DNA of 64,000 nt from Aliirhizobium wenxiniae (GTDB lineage: Bacteria; Pseudomonadota; Alphaproteobacteria; Rhizobiales; Rhizobiaceae), in contig NZ_JAEUAN010000003.1 of assembly GCF_019511445.1 (NCBI RefSeq), forward strand, positions 186,001 to 250,000. Reading direction: 5' to 3'. A program made the position numbers and the translations under genes. This document shows positions 27,638 through 37,699 of the stretch, piece after piece. The notes under the pieces were generated by a model. It was given only the letters and a program-made list of their open reading frames with translations. It was not told the origin of the DNA and did no database searches. Numbering within the stretch: position 1 is the first letter of the stretch; every line of letters begins with the position of its first letter.

Positions 27638-30334
27638 CTACCGCTCGATAATGTCCGCCTCGGTCGGCACGAGAATCTCGCGCTTGCCGGCATGGTTTGC
27701 CGGTCCGATCAGCCCTTCCTTCTCCATCCGCTCTATCAGCGAGGCAGCGCGGTTATAGCCGATGCCGAGACGCCGCTGGACGTAGGAGGTCGAAGCCTTT
27801 CCGTCCCGCAGAACGACCGCGACGGCCTGATCATACGGATCGTCCGAATCCGACAGATTGGACGTGCCCGCCGGACCGCTACCACCGCCGTCTTCATCTT
27901 CATCGTCAGCCGTGATCGCTTCGAGATATTGGGGCGCCCCTTGCGTTTTCAAGTAGGCGACGATCTCTTCGACCTCGTTATCCGAGACGAACGGCCCGTG
28001 GACACGCTGAATGCGCCCGCCACCCGCCATATAGAGCATGTCGCCCTGACCGAGCAGCTGTTCGGCACCCTGTTCGCCCAGGATCGTGCGGCTGTCGATC
28101 TTCGACGTCACCTGGAAGGAAATGCGCGTCGGGAAGTTCGCCTTGATCGTACCGGTGATGACGTCGACCGACGGACGCTGGGTCGCCATGATGACGTGGA
28201 TGCCGGCAGCACGCGCCATCTGCGCCAGACGCTGCACCGCACCTTCGATATCCTTGCCGGCCACCATCATCAGATCGGCCATTTCGTCGATGATGACGAC
28301 GATATAAGGCATCGGCTCGAGATCGAACTCTTCCGTCTCGTACATCGCCTCGCCCGTCTGGCGGTCGAAGCCGGTCTGCACGGTACGGGTCAGGATCTCA
28401 CCCTTGTCCTTCGCCTGTTCGACGCGGGAATTGAAGCCGTCGATATTGCGCACGCCGATCTTCGACATCTTCTTGTAGCGCTCTTCCATCTCGCGGACGG
28501 TCCACTTGAGCGCAACGACGGCCTTCTTCGGGTCGGTAACGACGGGAGAAAGCAGATGCGGAATACCGTCATAGACGGACAGTTCGAGCATCTTCGGGTC
28601 GATCATGATCAGGCGGCACTTCTCCGGCGTGTAGCGATAGAGAAGCGACAGGATCATCGTATTGATGGCGACCGACTTGCCCGAACCGGTCGTACCGGCA
28701 ACAAGCAGGTGGGGCATCTTGGCAAGGTCGGCCACAACCGGCTCGCCGCCGATCGTCTTGCCAAGCGCCATGGCAAGCTTCGCCTTGCTGCCTTCAAAAT
28801 CCTTCGAACCGATCATCTCGCGCAGATAGACCATCTCGCGGGTGCGGTTCGGCAATTCGATACCGATCGCATTGCGGCCGGGTACGACGGCGACACGCGC
28901 CGCGATTGCGCTCATCGAGCGGGCAATATCGTCGGCAAGGCCGATGACGCGGGACGACTTGATGCCCGGCGCCGGTTCCAGTTCGTAAAGTGTGACGACC
29001 GGACCGGGGCGCACATGAATGATCTCGCCCTTGACGCCAAAATCTTCCAGCACGCCTTCCAGCATGCGGGCATTCTGTTCCAGCGCATCAGCCGAAAGCG
29101 ACGCATCGCGGGCGACGGCCTTCGGCTCAGTCAGCAGATGGACCGAAGGAAGCTGGAAACCGTCTGGACGGATAAACGAACCCTGGGCCTCGCGCGACAC
29201 GCGGGCACTCGGCTTCGGGGCGCCCGCGGCTGGTGCAACACGCGCAGAACGGCCACCGGATTGCGGCGCACGCGAAGTCACGAACGGCGCATCGTCATCA
29301 TCATCGTCGTCGGCAAGAATACCGGCCGGTCGGCGCGGCATGTCGTCCATGTCGAACGGCGGGTCTTCGTCGTGATCGTGACCATAGATCGGCGGAGCGG
29401 AAACCACCCGGCGCGGATTGCCGGCAACGCGCTCACCCGCACCGTCGAGAGAGGGCTCCATCCGGCGCGTATCGCCACCGGCAGCCTTTGCGCGGACCGG
29501 CTCGTTCAGCTTGCCGAATTCGTCCTCGTTGAAATCATAGGGCTGGTCGTAAGTCTGTCGTGCGCGCGGCTTCATGCCCACCATGCGGCGCAGGCGAGCC
29601 TGGGTGATGTACCAGTAATGCGCGGCAAGACCGAGCGGCAGGAAGCGTTCGAGGAAGCCGCCGTCATCCTCCTCTTCGTCTTCTTCATCGCGCCGTGCGC
29701 GAGAGACGACGGCAGCGACCGGCTTGTCGTCGTCTTCCTCTTCCACATCCAGCTCAAGCGGGTCGCCGACGAGACCGGAGGCAAACAACATCAGCCAGAT
29801 GCAGGGAATGGTGAAGATACAGCCCAGCACCATGGCGACCATGCCTGTCGGATAAGCGCCGACGAACAAGGCGGGAAAGCGCAGGATCATGTCGCCGATG
29901 ACGCCACCGATACCGTTCGGGATCGGCCATGTCTGCGGCGCGGGAAAACAGCCGAGCATTGCGGAAGCGAGGATTGTACCGCCACCCCAGGCAGCCAGCC
30001 GCGCCGGAATACGATCGAAGCGACGGCCGGAAATCAGCGCGAGAGCAAAGGAAAGCACGGGTAGAAGCGCGATGATGCCGGCAAGACCGAGAAACTGCAT
30101 CATCAGGTCGGCAAAGGCCGCCCCGCCGAAGCCGAGAAGATTGGTCGGCGGATTATCGGTGGCGTAGGAGAAGCTCGGATCGGCGACATTCCATGTGGCA
30201 AGTGCCGCAACCGCCAGAGCCAGGCATAAGAAAATGCCGAAGCCGATCAGCGCGAGCGTCTGCCGGAGCACGAAAGAGCTGAGAACCGAGCGGGTTGACC
30301 GGTTTGCCAATGCCGCCGAACTGCTTCTGCTCAT
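27638..30334 (-). CDS. ftsK: DNA translocase FtsK
   Basis: FtsK coordinates chromosome-terminus segregation with septation by pumping DNA and activating XerCD at dif. The 898-residue protein has four N-terminal membrane segments (about 25-190), an acidic and basic low-complexity linker (about 200-410), the RecA-like motor with Walker [13 protein letters not shown] and Walker [13 protein letters not shown], and a C-terminal winged-helix gamma domain ([20 protein letters not shown]) for orienting sequences. The ATG at 30334 ([13 protein letters not shown]) is preferred over an extension 23 codons upstream. A CtrA-type box lies about 91 bases upstream of the start. Confidence 0.96.
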   Translation of the reverse strand: MSRSSSAALANRSTRSVLSSFVLRQTLALIGFGIFLCLALAVAALATWNVADPSFSYATDNPPTNLLGFGGAAFADLMMQFLGLAGIIALLPVLSFALALISGRRFDRIPARLAAWGGGTILASAMLGCFPAPQTWPIPNGIGGVIGDMILRFPALFVGAYPTGMVAMVLGCIFTIPCIWLMLFASGLVGDPLELDVEEEDDDKPVAAVVSRARRDEEDEEEDDGGFLERFLPLGLAAHYWYITQARLRRMVGMKPRARQTYDQPYDFNEDEFGKLNEPVRAKAAGGDTRRMEPSLDGAGERVAGNPRRVVSAPPIYGHDHDEDPPFDMDDMPRRPAGILADDDDDDDAPFVTSRAPQSGGRSARVAPAAGAPKPSARVSREAQGSFIRPDGFQLPSVHLLTEPKAVARDASLSADALEQNARMLEGVLEDFGVKGEIIHVRPGPVVTLYELEPAPGIKSSRVIGLADDIARSMSAIAARVAVVPGRNAIGIELPNRTREMVYLREMIGSKDFEGSKAKLAMALGKTIGGEPVVADLAKMPHLLVAGTTGSGKSVAINTMILSLLYRYTPEKCRLIMIDPKMLELSVYDGIPHLLSPVVTDPKKAVVALKWTVREMEERYKKMSKIGVRNIDGFNSRVEQAKDKGEILTRTVQTGFDRQTGEAMYETEEFDLEPMPYIVVIIDEMADLMMVAGKDIEGAVQRLAQMARAAGIHVIMATQRPSVDVITGTIKANFPTRISFQVTSKIDSRTILGEQGAEQLLGQGDMLYMAGGGRIQRVHGPFVSDNEVEEIVAYLKTQGAPQYLEAITADDEDEDGGGSGPAGTSNLSDSDDPYDQAVAVVLRDGKASTSYVQRRLGIGYNRAASLIERMEKEGLIGPANHAGKREILVPTEADIIER

Positions 30335-30424
30335 CGTGTCTGCCCGCCGCCTGTGAAACGAAATAAGGTGCGCAATCCGGCAAATGCCGTCGCACAATTC
30401 CATGACAAGGTAACGCGAGGATGG

Positions 30425-30439
30425 TTAACGCAGCTTTAA
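30425..30439. promoter_or_regulatory. CtrA-type box upstream of ftsK
   Basis: TTAACGCAGCTTTAA is a perfect match to TTAA-N7-TTAA, the alpha-proteobacterial CtrA consensus. It is palindromic in outline and lies between the amtB terminator and ftsK, about 91-105 bases before the ftsK ATG. By chance one would expect well under one perfect match in a window of this size and GC content. Binding is inference. Confidence 0.55.
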
Positions 30440-30469
30440 CCAGATGATCCGCAGGCCGCTTCCAAAGAC

Positions 30470-30498
30470 GAAAATGGCCCGGCGCAAGGCCGAGCCAT
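30470..30498 (-). terminator. Intrinsic terminator after amtB
   Basis: On the minus strand ATGGCTCGGC-cttgc-GCCGGGCCAT is followed by TTTTCG, 46 bases after the amtB stop. It ends the glnK-amtB transcript before the ftsK promoter region. Confidence 0.75.
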
Positions 30499-30543
30499 CT
30501 GATTTTGGCGAAGGATCAGGCCGGCTGAAACCGGCCGCGCCCC

Positions 30544-31905
30544 TTAGCTGTGATAGGCAGATTCGCCATGTGCGGAGAGATCGAGACCTTCGCGTTCGGC
30601 TTCGACCGGAACACGCAGGCCGACGATCAGGTCGACAACCTTGTAGAGGATGATCGAGCCGATACCGCACCACAGGATGGTGACGACGACGGCATAAACC
30701 TGCGTCATGAACTGACCACCCATCGTGACGCCTTCGGCATAACCGATGCCGCCGAGCGACGAGGAGGCGAAGATACCGGTTGCGAGCGCGCCGAAGAGGC
30801 CGCCTGCACCGTGAACGCCGAACACGTCGGCCGTGTCGTCATAACCGAACTTGTTCTTGATGACGGAGACGAAGAAGTAGCAGATCGGCGAAACGAGCAG
30901 GCCCATGATGATCGCGCCCATCGGGCCGGCGATACCGGCAGCAGGCGTAATGGCGACGAGACCGGCGATCATGCCCGAAACGGCACCGAGCAGCGAAGCC
31001 TTGCCGCGGGTGAAGGTTTCGACCACCGACCAGGAAACGACAGCTGCTGCGGTTGCAAGGAAGGTGTTGACGGTTGCGAGCATCGCACCGCCCGAAGCTT
31101 CGAGGTTCGAACCGGCATTGAAGCCGAACCAGCCGAGCCAAAGCATGGCGGAACCGACGAGCGTCAGCGTCATCGAATGCGGAGCCATCATGTCCTTGCC
31201 GAAGCCGGTACGCTTGCCGACCATGATCGCACCGATGAGACCTGCAAGACCGGCATTGATGTGAACGACGGTGCCGCCTGCGAAGTCAAGCGCGCCCCAG
31301 CCGAAGATCAGGCCGTTTGCATCCCAGACCATGTGGGCGATCGGGAAGTAGACGAAAGTGACCCACAGCAGGCAGAACAGCACCGCAGCCGAGAACTTGA
31401 TGCGTTCGGCGAACGCGCCGACGATCAGAACCGGCGTCAGTGCCGCAAAAGTCATCTGGAACAGCATGAAGATGAATTCCGGAATGACGACGCCATCCGT
31501 GAAGGTCGTGGCGGTCGTATCAACCGTAACGCCGGAAAGGAACATCTTGGCCGTACCGCCCCAATACGGGGACGTGCTGCCGCCGAAGGCGAAGGAATAG
31601 CCGTAAATGACCCAGACGAGCATGACGGAGGAGCCGACGACGGTGCACTGCATCAGCACGGAGAGCATGTTCTTGGAGCGAACGAGGCCACCATAGAACA
31701 GCGCAATGCCCGGCATGATCATGAAGAACACCAGAAGGGTGCAGATGAACATGAAGGCGGTATCGGCCTTGTCCGGAACCGGAGCGGCGGCAGCAGCTTC
31801 GGCAGCGGGTGCCGCAGCTTCCTGCGCGAAGGCAACAACCGGCGCAAACAGGGCTGCAGCAGCTGCGCCCATGCGTCCGAGGTTGGAAATCTTGGTCAAT
31901 TGCAT
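30544..31905 (-). CDS. amtB: Ammonium transporter AmtB
   Basis: AmtB conducts ammonium/ammonia across the inner membrane and is blocked by GlnK when nitrogen is sufficient. The 453-residue protein has a cleavable-looking leader (to about residue 28, VVAFAQ), an Ala/Pro-rich stretch and eleven membrane segments. Family motifs include DFAGGTVVHINAG and the pore-lining histidines in that segment and in FGVHGAGGLFGALATG. It lies 28 bases downstream of glnK, in the usual glnK-amtB order, under the sigma-54 promoter at 32354-32371. Confidence 0.96.
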   Translation of the reverse strand: MQLTKISNLGRMGAAAAALFAPVVAFAQEAAAPAAEAAAAAPVPDKADTAFMFICTLLVFFMIMPGIALFYGGLVRSKNMLSVLMQCTVVGSSVMLVWVIYGYSFAFGGSTSPYWGGTAKMFLSGVTVDTTATTFTDGVVIPEFIFMLFQMTFAALTPVLIVGAFAERIKFSAAVLFCLLWVTFVYFPIAHMVWDANGLIFGWGALDFAGGTVVHINAGLAGLIGAIMVGKRTGFGKDMMAPHSMTLTLVGSAMLWLGWFGFNAGSNLEASGGAMLATVNTFLATAAAVVSWSVVETFTRGKASLLGAVSGMIAGLVAITPAAGIAGPMGAIIMGLLVSPICYFFVSVIKNKFGYDDTADVFGVHGAGGLFGALATGIFASSSLGGIGYAEGVTMGGQFMTQVYAVVVTILWCGIGSIILYKVVDLIVGLRVPVEAEREGLDLSAHGESAYHS

Positions 31906-31933
31906 GGTTTGAAAACTCCCCTGTAAGCCGTGC

Positions 31934-32407
<474 letters not shown>

Positions 32408-32453
32408 CTAAATATCGCCTTGGAGAAATAAGGCAATTGAGCGCCACAATGTC

Positions 32454-32468
32454 GCACATTTTATGTGC
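32454..32468. promoter_or_regulatory. Putative NtrC enhancer site
   Basis: GCACATTTTATGTGC is a perfect 5-5-5 palindrome matching the NtrC pattern GCAC(C/A)-N5-(G/T)GTGC. Its centre lies about 115 bases upstream of the predicted sigma-54 start, the usual enhancer distance. It sits only 24 bases from the tesB stop codon. Confidence 0.6.
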
Positions 32469-32491
32469 ATTTGGCAATTTTTGCGCAAAAT

Positions 32492-33370
32492 TTATTCATT
32501 TGCCTTTTTACGAATCAATCCCTCCTGCGCAACGGATGCGACCAGCAGGCCTGAACGGGTGTAGAGGCTGCCTCGCGTCATGCCGCGACCACCAGAGGCG
32601 CTGGGACTATCCTGGCTATAGAGCAACCAATCATCGAACCGGATAGGCCGATGAAACCACATGGCATGATCGAGGCTTGCCGCCTGAAGCCGGGGATCGA
32701 ACACTGACGTGCCGTGCGGATAAAGCGAGGCATCGAGCAGCGTCATGTCGGAGAGATAAGCAAGGATGGCAGCCTGAACACCGCGGTCATCCGGCACGTC
32801 TCCCACCGTCCGAACCCAGATATCCTGCCTGGGCTCCAGCTTTTCAGTCGTCAGGTAGTGCTTCATCGAGGTCGGGCGCAGCTCGATCGGGCGCGGCCGC
32901 TCCCAATACCGGCGAATAGCCTCTGGCGCCTTTGGCAAAAACAGTCGCTTGAACTCGGCCTCGTCCATCAATTCCTCTGGAGCCGGCACGTCCGGCAGGG
33001 CAATCTGATGATCATAGCCATCTTCGTCACGCTGGAACGATGAAGACAGGGTGAAAATCGCCCGTCCGTGCTGGATAGCCTGCACCTGGCGCGTGGCAAA
33101 ACTTCCGCCATCGCGGATCCGCTCCACCTGATAGACGATCGGAACGCTCGGGTCGCCCGGACGCACGAAATAGGCATGCAGTGAGTGGATGAAACGATCT
33201 GCGTCGACCGTTCTTTGCGCCGCCACCAGCGCCTGCGCGATCACCTGCCCGCCGAACACCCGCTGCCAGCCGATATCAGGGCTCGTTCCGCGATAGAGAT
33301 TGTGCTCAAGCTGCTCCAGATCGAGAATATTGATGAGCTGTTCCATCGGGCTGAGGGTCGAACCTGGCAT
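32492..33370 (-). CDS. tesB: Acyl-CoA thioesterase II
   Basis: TesB hydrolyses medium- and long-chain acyl-CoAs to free fatty acids. The 292-residue protein has two tandem hot-dog domains: the first with FGGQVIAQALVAAQRTV and FVRPGDPSVPIVYQVERIRDGGSFATR, the second with AILAYLSDMTLLDASL and LDHAMWFHRPIRFDDWLLY, which carries the catalytic Asp. The ATG at 33370 has GGAG nine bases upstream; a TTG six codons earlier is less likely. It is divergent from the UbiH-like gene. Confidence 0.93.
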   Translation of the reverse strand: MPGSTLSPMEQLINILDLEQLEHNLYRGTSPDIGWQRVFGGQVIAQALVAAQRTVDADRFIHSLHAYFVRPGDPSVPIVYQVERIRDGGSFATRQVQAIQHGRAIFTLSSSFQRDEDGYDHQIALPDVPAPEELMDEAEFKRLFLPKAPEAIRRYWERPRPIELRPTSMKHYLTTEKLEPRQDIWVRTVGDVPDDRGVQAAILAYLSDMTLLDASLYPHGTSVFDPRLQAASLDHAMWFHRPIRFDDWLLYSQDSPSASGGRGMTRGSLYTRSGLLVASVAQEGLIRKKANE

Positions 33371-33457
33371 TTTTACGAACTCCGGCAATAGGAAGCGACG
33401 ATCGGATGATCTATATCCACCTCATCAACAACCACAAGACTGACGGGAGCCTTTGAG

Positions 33458-34672
33458 ATGCTGGACATGATGGTGGTCGGAGCGGGATATGTGGGCCTTG
33501 CGGCGGCAGTCGCCGTCAAGCAGGCCGCGCCGCACCTCAACATCGAAGTCGTGGAAGCGGCCCCAGCGCATGTATGGGAAAAGGACGAGCGCGCCTCCGC
33601 GATCATCACGGCCGCCAGCAAGATGCTCGACGTGCTTGGCGTCTGGGACGAGATCCTCGTCCACTCTCAGCCGATCAACCGGATGATCGTCACCGACAGC
33701 CGCACCTCCGATCCCGTTCGCCCGGTCTTTCTCACCTTTGACGGCGAGATCGAGGAAGGCAAACCCTTCGCCCATATGGTGCCGAATGTGGAAATGGTGA
33801 GAGCACTGAGGGGGGCAGCAGAGCGGCTCGGCATAGCCATCCGCCACGGCCTTTCCGCCACTGCCTTCACGACCACGAGCACCAGCACGACCGTCACCCT
33901 GTCCGACGGCTCCACCATCGAGACCAAACTGCTCGTCGCATGCGATGGCGTGCGCTCGAAACTGCGCGACATGGCGGGCATCCGCACCGTCAACTGGCAA
34001 TACGGCCAGTCGGGCATTGTCGCGACCGTTGCCCATGAACGCCCGCATGACGGCGTCGCCGAAGAGCATTTCCTTCCCTCCGGCCCCTTCGCCATCCTTC
34101 CGCTGCCGAACAACCGCTCGTCGCTGGTCTGGACGGAACGGACGGATGACGCCGACCGGCTGATCGCCTCCGACGATCTCGTTTTCGAAGATGAACTGCA
34201 GCGCCGCTTCGGCCATAAGCTCGGTGAACTGACCGTGGTCGGCGGCCGCAAGGCTTTTCCGCTCGGCCTCACCCTTTCACGCGCCTTCGTCGCGCCGCGT
34301 TTCGCACTTGCCGGCGACGCCGCACACGGCATTCACCCGATCTCCGGCCAGGGCCTCAATCTCGGCTTCAAGGATGTCGCAGCCCTTGCCGAAACCATCG
34401 TCGAGGCGGATCGGCTCGGCCTCGATATCGGCTCGCTCAACGTGCTGGAACGCTACCAGTCCTGGCGCCGTTTCGACACGTTCCGCATGGGCGTGACGAC
34501 CGATGTCCTCAACCGGCTGTTCTCCAACGACATCACCCCGATCCGCATCGCCCGCGATTTCGGCCTCGGCCTTGTCGAGCGCATGCCGAAGCTGAAGGAT
34601 TTCTTCATCACCCAAGCGGCTGGGACAGGCGCAGAGGGAAATCCAAAGCTTCTGGCCGGCGAGCAGATCTGA
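33458..34672 (+). CDS. UbiH/UbiF-type FAD-dependent monooxygenase
   Basis: A 404-residue flavoprotein hydroxylase of the ubiquinone-synthesis family. The N-terminal dinucleotide fold is VVGAGYVGLAAAVAV; the second FAD motif is ALAGDAAHGIHPISGQGLNLG, and LLVACDGVRSKLRD fits the DG fingerprint. The family hydroxylates the ubiquinone ring at C5, C6 or C1; which step applies here cannot be decided by eye. A GGGAG ribosome site precedes the ATG. Confidence 0.9.
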   Translation: MLDMMVVGAGYVGLAAAVAVKQAAPHLNIEVVEAAPAHVWEKDERASAIITAASKMLDVLGVWDEILVHSQPINRMIVTDSRTSDPVRPVFLTFDGEIEEGKPFAHMVPNVEMVRALRGAAERLGIAIRHGLSATAFTTTSTSTTVTLSDGSTIETKLLVACDGVRSKLRDMAGIRTVNWQYGQSGIVATVAHERPHDGVAEEHFLPSGPFAILPLPNNRSSLVWTERTDDADRLIASDDLVFEDELQRRFGHKLGELTVVGGRKAFPLGLTLSRAFVAPRFALAGDAAHGIHPISGQGLNLGFKDVAALAETIVEADRLGLDIGSLNVLERYQSWRRFDTFRMGVTTDVLNRLFSNDITPIRIARDFGLGLVERMPKLKDFFITQAAGTGAEGNPKLLAGEQI

Positions 34673-34692
34673 AGCACCGCCCTAAACGTATT

Positions 34693-34777
34693 CCTCGGGC
34701 TTGTCCCGAGGATCTGTCCACGTTGCAACCATCGCAACGTCGTAGATGCTGGGGACATCCTCGGGTTAAACCCGAGG
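34693..34777. repeat. CCTCGGG palindrome pair
   Basis: Two hairpins, CCTCGGG-cttgt-CCCGAGG at 34693-34711 and CCTCGGG-ttaaa-CCCGAGG at 34759-34777, flank a third, CGTTGC-aaccatc-GCAACG at 34721-34739. The element fills the gap between the convergent UbiH-like and Trm112 genes and is a different family from the RIME-like repeats. It could act as a bidirectional terminator or mRNA stabiliser. Confidence 0.72.
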
Positions 34778-34802
34778 ACGAGCATGACGAAAACAACCCT
34801 TC

Positions 34803-34994
34803 TCAGTCCTCGATCTTCCGCGCTTCGGACACCAGCATGATCGGAATGCCGTCACGGATCGGATAGGCGAGACGGGCGCCTTCCGAAATCAGCTCATTGC
34901 GCTCGCGATCCAGCGAAAGCGTGCCCTTGGTCAACGGGCACACGAGCAGATCGAGCAGCTTCGGATCGACATTGCTGAGCTTTTCGTCCACCAC
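34803..34994 (-). CDS. Trm112 family protein
   Basis: A 63-residue protein of the Trm112/YcaR family ([26 protein letters not shown], then [19 protein letters not shown]). In other organisms Trm112 proteins activate methyltransferases. The zinc-knuckle cysteines are reduced here (CPLTKG in place of CPxCKG), as in many alpha-proteobacteria. It is eight bases downstream of the LON-domain gene and is likely co-transcribed with it. Confidence 0.88.
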   Translation of the reverse strand: MVDEKLSNVDPKLLDLLVCPLTKGTLSLDRERNELISEGARLAYPIRDGIPIMLVSEARKIED

Positions 34995-35002
34995 TTAAGG
35001 CC

Positions 35003-35680
35003 TCACTGTAAAATCGTATCGGTATCCGCCAGCCCTCTTGCCAGCAGGATTTCCGTGATCGCGATCAGCGTTTCCGCCCGCGTCTTCAAATCCGGCGCCT
35101 CAAGCAGCGCCTGCTTTTCCGCCGGGCCGAAAGGCGACATCATCGATAGCGAATTGACAAGAGTTCGGTTGCCTGCGCGCCCGACACTGTCCCAATCCAC
35201 TTCCAGCTTGTTGGCGTCGAGATAGGCCCGGAACACCCGCAGCAGCTCGCGCCGGTCGACAGAAGCCTCGTCATCCTCTTCCGACAGATCGCTCATGAAG
35301 GGCGCGAAGCGGAACATGCGGTATGGCTGGCTATCGTCCGCCTCGTCCAGCAGTCGGAACCGGCAGACACCGCTGAGCGAAAGGATATAACGCCCGTCGC
35401 CGGTCTCGGCGAAAGAGGTGATCCGTCCTAGGCATCCGACGGAGGAAAGCGCCGGTCGCAGCGGGTCGGACGCATCCGATGGCTCCAAGAGCGACGGCTG
35501 CACGACACCGATCAACCGGTCGCCGGCAAGCGCCGCATCGAACATGGAAAGATAACGCGGCTCGAAGATATTCAGCGGAAGCTGGCCGCCCGGCAGCAGC
35601 AGTGCTCCCGTCAGCGGAAACACCGGCATGACTTCCGGCAGATCTTCACGTTTCACGTACCGTGCGTTTCCCACATGCAT
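35003..35680 (-). CDS. LON peptidase substrate-binding domain protein
   Basis: A 225-residue protein consisting of the N-terminal substrate-binding domain of Lon without ATPase or protease parts. Typical segments are LPVFPLTGALLLPGGQLPLNIFEPRY-like (here beginning MPVFPLTGALLL), GCLGRITSFAETGDGRY and ALEAPDLKTRAETL-like near the end. Function of stand-alone members is unknown. It lies between the thioredoxin-TPR gene and the Trm112 gene on the same strand. Confidence 0.88.
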   Translation of the reverse strand: MHVGNARYVKREDLPEVMPVFPLTGALLLPGGQLPLNIFEPRYLSMFDAALAGDRLIGVVQPSLLEPSDASDPLRPALSSVGCLGRITSFAETGDGRYILSLSGVCRFRLLDEADDSQPYRMFRFAPFMSDLSEEDDEASVDRRELLRVFRAYLDANKLEVDWDSVGRAGNRTLVNSLSMMSPFGPAEKQALLEAPDLKTRAETLIAITEILLARGLADTDTILQ

Positions 35681-35787
35681 CGGTTCGGCACCTCCCGCAG
35701 ATTGCTCCTGATCACAGGTTTTCTAAACCGGATATCTGGGGCTCCAACCGCCGATCGCAAGACCGGCGGCAGTGGATAACGTGTTGT

Positions 35788-36792
35788 TTAGGAAAAGAGG
35801 ATGGACGAAAGACGGCGACGGGCTGCAATCGTCGCGGGATCCTTCGGACCCCAAACCTCGAAGAACTGCAAAAGTTCCCGGCGTGCGCCATCATCGTCAA
35901 AAGTCCGGTCCTTGCGCATGATCGTCAGAAGATGATCAGCCGCCTGTTCGCGTTCGCCCTGAACGTTGAGGATTTTCGCAAGCTTCATCCGCGCCGCATG
36001 GTCGTCCGGATTGGCCTCCAGCTCGCGCGTCAGCGCCACCGGGTCGCCCAGCTTGCGTGCTTCGATGATCTGGTCGAGCTTCTTGGAGACAGCCTGGATG
36101 GTCGGATCGGCCACCATCTCTTCAGGCAGGGATTGCAGCATCTGGCCTACACGCTCGGTTTCGCCCATGGCGATCAGGCACTGCATCATGCCGGCGGCAG
36201 CCTTGGCATTTTCCGGATCGGCCTGCAGCACGGCACTGTAGAGCTGTGCCGCGCCCTCGATGTCGCTCGCGGCAAGCAGGCCATCCGCTTCACCGAGGAT
36301 CGCCTCGATCTCGGCTGCCTGATCGGCACCGGCCGGACCTGCAACCTTGTCGATGAACTGGTTGACCTGACTTTCCGGCACCGCCCCCATGAAACCATCG
36401 ACCGGACGACCATCGACGAAGGCGATGACCGCAGGGATCGACTGGATGCCGAGCTGGCCGGCGATCGACGGATGGTCGTCGATATTCATCTTGACCAGCC
36501 TGACGCGTCCCTGGGCCTCGTTGACGGCCTTCTCGAGCACGGGGGTCAGCTGCTTGCACGGACCGCACCAGGGCGCCCAAAAATCGACCAGAACCGGCTG
36601 ACGGCGCGATTCGTCCAGAACATCCTTGGCAAAGCCGGCCGTCGTCGTGTCGCTCACGTAGCCACCCGCCGCCGGAGCGGCCGCCTCAGGGCTTGCCGCA
36701 GGCGAACCGAAGCTTGCCGTCTGGCTGCCATATCCGCCGCCATAGGATCCGGCGCCGTAAGATCCAGCGTAGGGATTATCGTTGCCGCTCAT
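35788..36792 (-). CDS. Thioredoxin-TPR co-chaperone (CnoX/YbbN-like)
   Basis: A 334-residue protein with a glycine/tyrosine-rich N-terminal stretch (about 1-40), a thioredoxin domain with the active site WCGPCK, and C-terminal TPR-like helices with AQLYSAVLQADPENAKAAAGM and ELEANPDDHAARMKLAKIL. This layout matches CnoX/YbbN, which protects substrates and hands them to GroEL or DnaK. Unlike E. coli YbbN (SxxC), both active-site cysteines are present, so redox activity is likely. A 107-bp gap follows to the LON-domain gene. Confidence 0.9.
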   Translation of the reverse strand: MSGNDNPYAGSYGAGSYGGGYGSQTASFGSPAASPEAAAPAAGGYVSDTTTAGFAKDVLDESRRQPVLVDFWAPWCGPCKQLTPVLEKAVNEAQGRVRLVKMNIDDHPSIAGQLGIQSIPAVIAFVDGRPVDGFMGAVPESQVNQFIDKVAGPAGADQAAEIEAILGEADGLLAASDIEGAAQLYSAVLQADPENAKAAAGMMQCLIAMGETERVGQMLQSLPEEMVADPTIQAVSKKLDQIIEARKLGDPVALTRELEANPDDHAARMKLAKILNVQGEREQAADHLLTIMRKDRTFDDDGARRELLQFFEVWGPKDPATIAARRRLSSILFS

Positions 36793-36854
36793 GGATGTTC
36801 TCCCGGGAAATCAGGGTGCGAACCCTTTTAATTGTCTGCCCGAAACATCGTATG

Positions 36855-37352
36855 TCAGTCCGTCACTTTCAAGACAAGCGGCGTGTGACCGGTCGCCTCC
36901 AGAAAACGGATAAGATCGTTTCGTCCAATCGATGTCGTCGCATCGTTGGAAAGCGGATGACCATTGATGATCTCATGCTTCATCAGGTCTTCATCCAGCA
37001 CGAAAGTGACGTTTCTGTCCGTATCGCAGAACGCGCCGAACACCGTCACCGAACCCGGCACGACGCCGAGATATTCGAGCATCATCTCCGGTCGGCCGAA
37101 CGAGACACGGCTCGACGCCCCGATCACCTTGTGAACCGTTTTCAGGTCCACCACCGCATGCTCCTCGACCGTCAGGACGAAATACTGATCCTTCTTGTCC
37201 TTCACGAACAGGTTCTTCGTATGCCCTCCGGGGATCTGATCTCGCAGGTCCTGCGATTCAGCCACGGTGAAAACCGGCTCGTGTTCTTTCGTTGTGTGGG
37301 AAATATCGAGGCTATCGAGAAAAGCGAACAGATCGGCGGCTGTCTTCGGCAT
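36855..37352 (-). CDS. YbaK/PrdX-type prolyl-tRNA deacylase
   Basis: This family removes mischarged alanine or cysteine from tRNA-Pro in trans. The 165-residue product begins MPKTAADLFAFLDSLDI and shows the YbaK-domain features KNLFVKDKKDQYFVLTV (conserved Lys) and VPGSVTVFGAFCD. The ATG at 37352 gives the family length; an ATG 14 codons upstream is possible, and neither has a clear ribosome site. It is upstream of the thioredoxin-TPR gene by 62 bases on the same strand. Confidence 0.87.
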   Translation of the reverse strand: MPKTAADLFAFLDSLDISHTTKEHEPVFTVAESQDLRDQIPGGHTKNLFVKDKKDQYFVLTVEEHAVVDLKTVHKVIGASSRVSFGRPEMMLEYLGVVPGSVTVFGAFCDTDRNVTFVLDEDLMKHEIINGHPLSNDATTSIGRNDLIRFLEATGHTPLVLKVTD

Positions 37353-37619
37353 ATTTTCGGTCACATCCGGGGTCGGGTTTGGCAGGAAATGCAAACTATA
37401 GAGATAAGCCCGATCGCCTCCAAGCCATTCTCCACATATTCACCGAAAGCCAAAAGCCCTGCAAAACAAGGGCTTTAGCAGAAAATGAAAAAATCTTTGC
37501 CCGGATCGTCATTTCTCTGTTGCATTTGAAAATCGTCTGGGCCATATAGCGCCTCGTCGGCGGCAACGAGCCACTGACCAGACGGCTCCGAACTACCACA
37601 CGGACCGACGGATTGATGA

Positions 37620-37694
37620 GCGGGTGTAGCTCAGTGGTAGAGCACAACCTTGCCAAGGTTGGGGTCGAGGGTTCGAACCCCTTCGCCCGCTCCA
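37620..37694 (+). tRNA. tRNA-Gly (anticodon GCC)
   Basis: A 75-base cloverleaf with encoded CCA: acceptor stem GCGGGTG/CGCCCGC (one G-T pair), D-arm GCTC..GAGC, anticodon arm CAACC-TTGCCAA-GGTTG with anticodon GCC, T-arm GAGGG-TTCGAAC-CC and discriminator T. It reads GGC and GGU codons. A plausible promoter, TTGCAT-N17-CATATA, ends about 70 bases upstream. No repeat of its 3' end is visible nearby, so there is no sign of an integrated element using it as attB. Confidence 0.96.
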
Positions 37695-37699
37695 GTCCC

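Noticed and set aside
27593..30064. An 823-codon open frame on the plus strand
   Set aside because: It is antisense to ftsK, whose motor and winged-helix motifs are unmistakable; the antisense product is Arg/His/Asp-rich.
30550..31926. A 458-codon open frame on the plus strand
   Set aside because: It is antisense to amtB; composition is dominated by Glu, Asp, Arg and His without any domain.
37620..37694. tRNA-Gly as an attachment site for an integrated island
   Set aside because: No direct repeat of the tRNA 3' end and no integrase gene are visible in the following sequence.
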